Shown here: positions 1 through 4,036 of the stretch, piece by piece
How positions within the stretch are numbered: the stretch's first letter is position 1
Layout: each line of letters opens with the position of its first letter
Assembly: GCA_021780415.1 (NCBI GenBank)
Contig: JAJXYW010000299.1
Span: 1 to 6,322 of the forward strand
DNA: 6,322 bases
Direction of reading: 5' to 3'
DNA from: Acidobacteriota bacterium
Lineage (GTDB): Bacteria; Acidobacteriota; Terriglobia; Terriglobales; Acidobacteriaceae
Notes under the pieces: generated by a model
Seen by the model: the letters and a program-made list of their open reading frames with translations, nothing else
The model's database searches: none
What the model was told of the DNA's origin: nothing
Made by a program: the position numbers and the translations under genes

Positions 1-2
1 GA

Positions 3-347
3 AGGAGCCCGATTGCCGGTACTGTGACCGGTACGCTGATTGGGTTGTTTCAGGATGGGTTGACCAATCATCCGTTTGGAGTGGATGGGATTGCCAAGGG
101 CGTGATTGGATATGTGGCCGCCAGCGTTGGGTTTGCGGTGGATATCGATAATGTGGTGAACCGCGTGATGCTGGTGTTTACGCTCAGCCTGGGGCAGAGC
201 GGGATGCTGTATTTGATCGCACACTGGCTGCTGGGGGATGTGACGTATCGGATGCTGCCGCTGAGCGCGGTGATCTCGGCGGTGGCCAATTGCGTGATTG
301 CGGTTCCGGTGTTTTATCTGCTGGATCAGTTTCGGATGCGGGATTAG
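3..347 (+). CDS. mreD: Rod shape-determining protein MreD, C-terminal part (5' end outside window)
   Basis: MreD is the small polytopic inner-membrane subunit of the MreBCD complex that organises lateral cell-wall synthesis. The frame is open from the window edge, so the gene starts upstream; 114 codons remain of a protein usually about 160-180 residues long. The visible part begins with RSPIAGTVTGTLIGLFQD, matching the conserved MreD core (R-S-P-x-x-G followed by a G-rich helix ending in QD), then G-x-x-G-I-A-K-G-V-I-G-Y. Hydrophobic helices lie at about visible residues 5-17, 26-42, 54-77 and 84-108, and the protein ends in a short charged tail (RMRD). A GTG at 24 falls inside the conserved core and is not a plausible start. 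It is followed 51 bp later by mrdA in the same direction, as expected for an mre-mrd operon. The family call rests on motif and context; MreD sequences diverge strongly. Confidence 0.85.
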   Translation, partial: RSPIAGTVTGTLIGLFQDGLTNHPFGVDGIAKGVIGYVAASVGFAVDIDNVVNRVMLVFTLSLGQSGMLYLIAHWLLGDVTYRMLPLSAVISAVANCVIAVPVFYLLDQFRMRD

Positions 348-359
348 GAACGCAGAGTG

Positions 360-387
360 TAGGGGATAGAGCGCAGAGGATAGAGGC
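360..387 (+). repeat. Degenerate tandem heptamers in the mreD-mrdA spacer
   Basis: Read in steps of seven bases from 360, the spacer gives TAGGGGA, TAGAGCG, CAGAGGA and TAGAGGC. CGCAGAG also occurs twice, at 351-357 and 372-378, exactly 21 bp (three units) apart. The first unit equals the perfect heptamer found after rodA, and the 12-mer TAGGGGATAGAG at 360-371 recurs exactly at 3417-3428. The last bases of the array overlap the likely mrdA ribosome-binding site (AGGCAGG, 384-390). Function is unknown; simple slippage of a purine-rich spacer is the plainest explanation. Confidence 0.5.
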
Positions 388-398
388 AGGGTTTCGGA

Positions 399-2279
399 AT
401 GGATTTGGACAGCATCGATCGGAAGGAGAAGTTGTCGGCCGCGAAGCTGCATGTGTCGCAGTATGTGGTCGCGGCGGTGATGCTGGTGCTGGGGTGCTGG
501 CTGTGGCGGCTGCAGATTCTGGGGGCGGATACGTATCGCGTGCTGGCGGAACAGAATCGCGTGCGCAAGGTTCCGGTGCTGGCTCCGCGGGGGAAGATCT
601 TCGATCGGTATGGACGGATCCTGGTGGACAACTATCCGTCGGTGACGTGCTATTTGCTGCGGGAGCAGCAGAAGAATCTGGATGCGGACCTGCCGTTGAT
701 TGCGGAGGGGCTGCACATTCCGCTGGAGCAGATTCAGGCGACGCTGCGGCACTTTCAGTATGCGCCGAAGTATCAGCCGATTCCGCTGAAGCAGGATATT
801 ACGCCGGATGAGCAGGCGTTTATTGCCGCGCACAGGGACGAGCTGCCGGAGCTGGAGACGCTGGATGAACAGCGGCGGCTGTATCCGAAGGATGGGTTCC
901 TGGCGCATGCGATCGGGTATGTGGGCGAGGTGAGCGAGAGCGATCTGAATGAGGAGCGGTTTGCGGCCTATGAGCCGGGCGATGTGGTGGGGAAGTCGGG
1001 GATTGAGGAGACGTACGACTCGATATTGCGGGGGACGGATGGGTCGCGCGACATCATTGTGAACTCGCATGGAAAAGAAGTGGGGCAGATGGGGCAGGAG
1101 CTGGCGGTGCCGGGGCAGGACCTGCGGTTGACGATCGACCTGGATGTGCAGATGGCTGCGGAGAAGGCGATGGAGGGGAAGACGGGCGCGATTGTGGCGA
1201 TGGATCCGCATACGGGCGAGATCCTGGCGATGGTGTCGCGACCGACGTTTGATCCGAATGAGTTTTCGGTGCGGCTGTCGTCGACTTACTGGAAGAGCAT
1301 CATGGACGATCCGAACCACCCGATGATGAACAAGGCGATTCAGGCGCAACTGGCGCCGGGGTCGACGTTCAAGGTGGTGATGACGCTGGCGGGCTTGCAG
1401 GAAAATGTGGCGCAGACGATGCAGGTGGTGTGCAACGGCGGCGCGACATTCTATGGACACTTTTTTGGATGCGACCGGCACCATGGGTATGTGGACATCC
1501 ACAACGCGCTGCCGTACTCGTGCGACACGTTCTACTACACGCTGGCGAATAAGCTGGGGATCGAGACGATTGCGCGCTATGCGCACAGCGTGGGGCTGGG
1601 ACAGAAGACGGGGATCGATCTGCCGGAGGAGCAGGCGGGCATTGTGCCGAGTGAGGAGTGGAAGCTGAAGACGCAGCATGACAAGTGGTATGCGGGCGAG
1701 ACGATCTCAGTGGGGATTGGACAGGGGGCGACGGAGGAGACGCCGATGCAGGAGGCGCGGACGGTGAGTGGGATTGCGTCGGGCGGAGTGTTTGTGCGGC
1801 CGCACCTGCTGATGCCGGGACAGTTGACCAGCGAGCAGCAGGCGACGATCGACCAGACATATCCGGGCTCTGGGGTGGCGCGTGTTCCGATCACGCCGGA
1901 GAACTGGGAAATTATCACGGATGATATGGCGAACGTGCTGAGCCCGATTGGCACGGCGGCTGCAGCGCATCTGGACGGGATTGACTTTGCAGGGAAGACC
2001 GGAACAGCGGACGTCATTAGCGGGCGAAAGAAGGGCAGCGCGGATAAAAGCACGATTCCGAACTCGTGGTTTGTGGGGATGGTGCCGCGGCGGAATCCGG
2101 ATATTGTGGTGGCCGTGCTGTGGGAGCATGGGTATATGGGGAATAATTCGGCGAAGCTGGCGGCGCAGGTGATCGATGCGTATGTGACCGAGCAGAGAGA
2201 GCGGGCGGGGAATCTGCAGAAGGTCGCGGTGGCGCCGAGTGTGGCGGCGGCGCCGAGTGTGGCGAGTGGGATCCGGTAG
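399..2279 (+). CDS. mrdA: Penicillin-binding protein 2 (peptidoglycan D,D-transpeptidase MrdA)
   Basis: This is a class B penicillin-binding protein that cross-links nascent peptidoglycan in the rod elongasome with RodA. It has 626 residues, close to E. coli PBP2 (633). A short cytoplasmic N-terminus precedes one membrane anchor at about residues 21-38. The pedestal (dimerisation) domain follows, with its RGKIFDRYGRIL motif at about 64-74 and LDEQRRLYP at about 155-163. The transpeptidase motifs are all present: S322-T-F-K325 with the acylated serine, S374-C-D376 in the SxN position (PBP2 enzymes commonly have Asp there), and K533-T-G-T536. SVGIGQG at about 437-443 is also typical. The ATG at 399 has AGGCAGG (384-390) eight bases upstream and leaves a normal N-terminal anchor. 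The C-terminus ends in a short Ala/Pro/Ser/Val tail containing a small duplication. The rodA gene starts 22 bp downstream, which fits co-transcription. Confidence 0.97.
   Translation: MDLDSIDRKEKLSAAKLHVSQYVVAAVMLVLGCWLWRLQILGADTYRVLAEQNRVRKVPVLAPRGKIFDRYGRILVDNYPSVTCYLLREQQKNLDADLPLIAEGLHIPLEQIQATLRHFQYAPKYQPIPLKQDITPDEQAFIAAHRDELPELETLDEQRRLYPKDGFLAHAIGYVGEVSESDLNEERFAAYEPGDVVGKSGIEETYDSILRGTDGSRDIIVNSHGKEVGQMGQELAVPGQDLRLTIDLDVQMAAEKAMEGKTGAIVAMDPHTGEILAMVSRPTFDPNEFSVRLSSTYWKSIMDDPNHPMMNKAIQAQLAPGSTFKVVMTLAGLQENVAQTMQVVCNGGATFYGHFFGCDRHHGYVDIHNALPYSCDTFYYTLANKLGIETIARYAHSVGLGQKTGIDLPEEQAGIVPSEEWKLKTQHDKWYAGETISVGIGQGATEETPMQEARTVSGIASGGVFVRPHLLMPGQLTSEQQATIDQTYPGSGVARVPITPENWEIITDDMANVLSPIGTAAAAHLDGIDFAGKTGTADVISGRKKGSADKSTIPNSWFVGMVPRRNPDIVVAVLWEHGYMGNNSAKLAAQVIDAYVTEQRERAGNLQKVAVAPSVAAAPSVASGIR
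2231..2264 (+). repeat. 16-bp direct duplication in the 3' end of mrdA
   Basis: The 16-mer GGCGCCGAGTGTGGCG occurs at 2231-2246 and again at 2249-2264, an 18-bp period that keeps the frame. It encodes the repeated tail AAPSVA/VAPSVA just before the stop codon, outside the catalytic fold. It looks like a recent slippage duplication in a non-essential tail. Confidence 0.75.
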
Positions 2280-2295
2280 GGAGCCGGTAGACTGG

Positions 2296-2302
2296 TAGGG
2301 GA
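2296..2302 (+). repeat. TAGGGGA heptamer overlapping the rodA start codon
   Basis: One perfect copy of TAGGGGA ends on the A of the rodA ATG. The G-run therefore directly abuts the start codon, too close for a normal Shine-Dalgarno spacing. The next purine-rich stretch (GGGAG, 2279-2283) is about 18 bases from the start, which is rather far. rodA may depend on translational coupling from mrdA, whose stop lies 22 bases upstream. Confidence 0.4.
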
Positions 2303-3405
2303 TGATTCGATCGCGGTTTCGGGATTTCGACTGGATGCTGCTGGGCCTCGTGCTTGTGCTGTCGGTGATTAGCGTGCTCGAGATCCGGTCCGCTACGGAG
2401 ATGACCAAGTTCCATGGGTTTCAGCAGAAGCAGATGGTGTTTCTGGCGGTGGGGATTGTGGGGATGTTTGCGATCTCGCTGGTGGATTACCACCGGCTGC
2501 TGGGGATTGCGTATTGGGCGTATGGGGTGAGCCTGGTGTCGCTGGTGGCGGTGCGGGTGGTGGGGACCAAGGTGCTGGGGGCGAGGCGGTGGATTAATCT
2601 GGGCGGAGGGATGCACTTTCAGCCGTCGGAGTGGGTGAGGCTGGTGCTGATCCTGGTGGCGGCGCGGTTCTTCTGGGAGATAGTCGAGGACGGGCGGGAG
2701 TTGAGCTGGAAGGATATTGGGAAGGCGTTTGCGCTGATTGGCGTGCCGCTGGTGCTGGTGCTGAAGGAGCCGGACCTGGGGACGTCGCTGACGTATCTGC
2801 CGGTGCTGGTGGTGGGGCTGTTTCTGGGTGGGATTCGGTGGAAGCAGGCGGGAATTCTGCTGCTGGGAGTGGTGCTGCTGGGCGGGATCGGGCTGGCGTC
2901 GGGGAAGCTGCTGAAGCCGTATCAGCGGGCAAGGCTGACGGCGTTTATGAATCCGGATAGTGATCCGCAGGCGTCGGGGTATCAGATACGGCAGTCGCTG
3001 ATTGCGGTGGGGTCGGGAGGGTTGTGGGGGAAGGGGCAGAGTAAAGGGACGCAGACGCAGGGAGATTTTTTGCCGATTCCGTATACGGATTTTATCTTTG
3101 CGGCGTTCTGCGAAGAGCATGGATTTATTGGCGCGGTGGGCGTGCTGCTGCTGTATTTTTTGATCCTGGTGCGGCTGATTCAGAATGCGCAGACGTCGGC
3201 TGACCCGCCGGGGAGTTTGATTGTGATGGGCGTGGTGGGGGTGCTGCTGTTCCAGATCGCGGTGAATATCGGGATGTGCGTGGGGTTGATGCCGGTGACG
3301 GGGATTCCGCTGCCGCTGATGAGCTATGGCGGGTCGTCGGTGATTTATATGTTTCTGGCACTGGGGATTGTGATGAATGTGCGGATGCGGCGGTTTGTGA
3401 ATTAG
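2302..3405 (+). CDS. rodA: Peptidoglycan glycosyltransferase RodA (SEDS family)
   Basis: RodA polymerises glycan strands from lipid II in the inner membrane and works as a pair with PBP2, encoded just upstream. It has 367 residues, against 370 in E. coli. It is strongly hydrophobic, with about ten predicted membrane helices, the first at about residues 11-28. SEDS signatures appear in order: GARRWINLG (93-101), FQPSEWVRL (106-114), KEPDLGTSL (155-163), the long extracellular loop with YQIRQSLIAVGSGG (227-240), and PYTDFIFA (260-267) with D263 at the position of the essential catalytic aspartate. PVTGIPLPLMSYGGSS (331-346) is the family's C-terminal signature. The last helix is followed by a basic tail (RMRRFVN). 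The ATG at 2302 leads straight into the normal RodA N-terminus (RFRDFDWMLL). FtsW is the alternative SEDS member, but the length, the PBP2 neighbour and the mre context favour RodA. Confidence 0.96.
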   Translation: MIRSRFRDFDWMLLGLVLVLSVISVLEIRSATEMTKFHGFQQKQMVFLAVGIVGMFAISLVDYHRLLGIAYWAYGVSLVSLVAVRVVGTKVLGARRWINLGGGMHFQPSEWVRLVLILVAARFFWEIVEDGRELSWKDIGKAFALIGVPLVLVLKEPDLGTSLTYLPVLVVGLFLGGIRWKQAGILLLGVVLLGGIGLASGKLLKPYQRARLTAFMNPDSDPQASGYQIRQSLIAVGSGGLWGKGQSKGTQTQGDFLPIPYTDFIFAAFCEEHGFIGAVGVLLLYFLILVRLIQNAQTSADPPGSLIVMGVVGVLLFQIAVNIGMCVGLMPVTGIPLPLMSYGGSSVIYMFLALGIVMNVRMRRFVN

Positions 3406-3423
3406 GGGATAGGGGATAGGGGA
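3403..3423 (+). repeat. Three perfect tandem TAGGGGA heptamers at the rodA stop
   Basis: TAGGGGA is repeated at 3403-3409, 3410-3416 and 3417-3423, and a degenerate TAGAGAA follows at 3424. The first unit contains the rodA stop codon. Because the unit length is seven, each repeat places a TAG in a different frame, so all three forward frames are closed within the array. The same unit occurs before mrdA and at the rodA start. No terminator-like hairpin with a T-run accompanies it. Confidence 0.8.
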
Positions 3424-3939
3424 TAGAGAAGGCGCAGGCATATATGTTCCGGGTGGTTCGCTGTACGCTCTGGTTTTGGTGCATACTAGAAGCAGGTGAT
3501 CGATTACAGGATGATTGCCATAACGACTGCGGCACGGATGCGATGATTTTCCCGTTGCCGCGGACCAACAAGTTTCTGAAACACGATTTTTAGAAGGCCG
3601 GCCAGGCGCGGATCAACTTCCGATGGCCGGACAGGGTTTGAGCATGAACGGAAACGGACGGTTAACGGCCCCGCCTCAGGTAGAGGTAGCGTTGGTCACA
3701 AACTCCGTGGACGGGATGGTGTTGGAGGGCAGGATGGCATGGCCCACGACACGCGGTACCACACTGGCAAGTTTTTCTCCCGGCACCGGCACGCAGACGC
3801 GCGAAGAGCGCGAGGATCTGCGGGCAGGAGCGGCGCGCCTTCCGGGGCGCGATGTTTTGGGCTCACAAGGCCTCGGGAAGTTCGATCCAGTCTCCGCAAC
3901 TCAGGGTCTGTCCGTACCCCAGGAGGTTGCTGCAGGGAG

Positions 3940-3956
3940 CTAACGCGAGGCGTTAG
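3940..3956 (+). other. Perfect 7-bp inverted repeat, GAG loop
   Basis: CTAACGC and GCGTTAG flank the three bases GAG. No T-run follows, so this is not a classic intrinsic terminator. It lies about 80 bases before the rng start codon and would be in the transcribed leader if the promoter is upstream. An operator-like role in DNA or a leader hairpin are both possible. Confidence 0.45.
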
Positions 3957-3994
3957 AGCTTGTGCAGCACGATCTTCGCCTGTTCTGCCAAAAC

Positions 3995-4019
3995 GCACGC
4001 CGGCCTGAGCGCCGGGTGC
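3995..4019 (+). promoter_or_regulatory. Strong stem-loop immediately upstream of the rng ribosome-binding site
   Basis: GCAC (3995-3998), a bulged G (3999) and CCGGC (4000-4004) can pair with GCCGG (4011-4015) and GTGC (4016-4019) around the 6-base loop CTGAGC. This gives nine pairs, mostly G-C. The stem ends two bases before the AAGGGAG ribosome-binding site. E. coli rne is known to be autoregulated through hairpins in its 5' leader, so a comparable role here is an attractive inference but is not shown by the sequence. Confidence 0.5.
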
Positions 4020-4020
4020 A

Positions 4021-4027
4021 AAGGGAG
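4021..4027 (+). promoter_or_regulatory. Ribosome-binding site of rng (AAGGGAG)
   Basis: AAGGGAG ends nine bases before the ATG at 4037. It is the best-spaced strong Shine-Dalgarno sequence in the window and supports that ATG, which leads directly into the conserved RNase E/G N-terminus. Confidence 0.75.
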
Positions 4028-4036
4028 AACAGAGCA

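Larger units (their letters stand above)
3424..4036. other. Long intergenic region between rodA and rng, no convincing gene
   Basis: I see no supported protein gene and no recognisable tRNA, rRNA, tmRNA, SRP RNA or RNase P RNA here. The strong G-ending codon pattern of the neighbours is lost, and the stretch is richer in A, T and C on this strand. Inverted repeats are visible: CCGGCCA/TGGCCGG with a 19-base loop (3598-3630), CGCGCC/GGCGCG with a 6-base loop (3834-3851, followed shortly by TTTT at 3854-3857), CTAACGC/GCGTTAG (3940-3956), and a strong stem at 3995-4019. No good sigma-70 promoter was found by eye. The likeliest content is a promoter plus a long untranslated leader for the downstream ribonuclease gene, possibly mixed with decayed sequence. 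Confidence 0.5.

Noticed and set aside
24..347. GTG at 24 as the start of a complete 107-residue protein
   Set aside because: The frame is open upstream to the window edge and the codons before the GTG (RSPIAGT) belong to the conserved MreD core, so the gene starts outside the window.
2017..3441. 474-codon minus-strand open frame opposite rodA
   Set aside because: It is a shadow of the biased codon use of rodA and mrdA; the product is His/Pro/Gln-rich low complexity, and the + strand has clear SEDS motifs.
3460..3550. Possible sigma-70 promoters (e.g. TTGCCA near 3516, CATACT near 3482)
   Set aside because: No pair of -35 and -10 hexamers with correct spacing and acceptable match was found by eye.
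3834..3857. Hairpin CGCGCC/GGCGCG followed by TTTT as an intrinsic terminator
   Set aside because: The stem is only six pairs with a six-base loop, and the T-run is short and separated from the stem by two non-T bases (AG is absent but AT-G intervenes), so it is at best a weak candidate.
3623..3943. 106-codon + strand open frame (MAGQGLSMNGNG...) in the rodA-rng gap
   Set aside because: It has no Shine-Dalgarno sequence at either ATG (3623 or 3644), no recognisable domain, and codon use unlike the neighbours (TTA, GTA, ACA, TCA, AGG present). The first ATG lies within an inverted repeat. A real small gene cannot be excluded, but nothing supports it.
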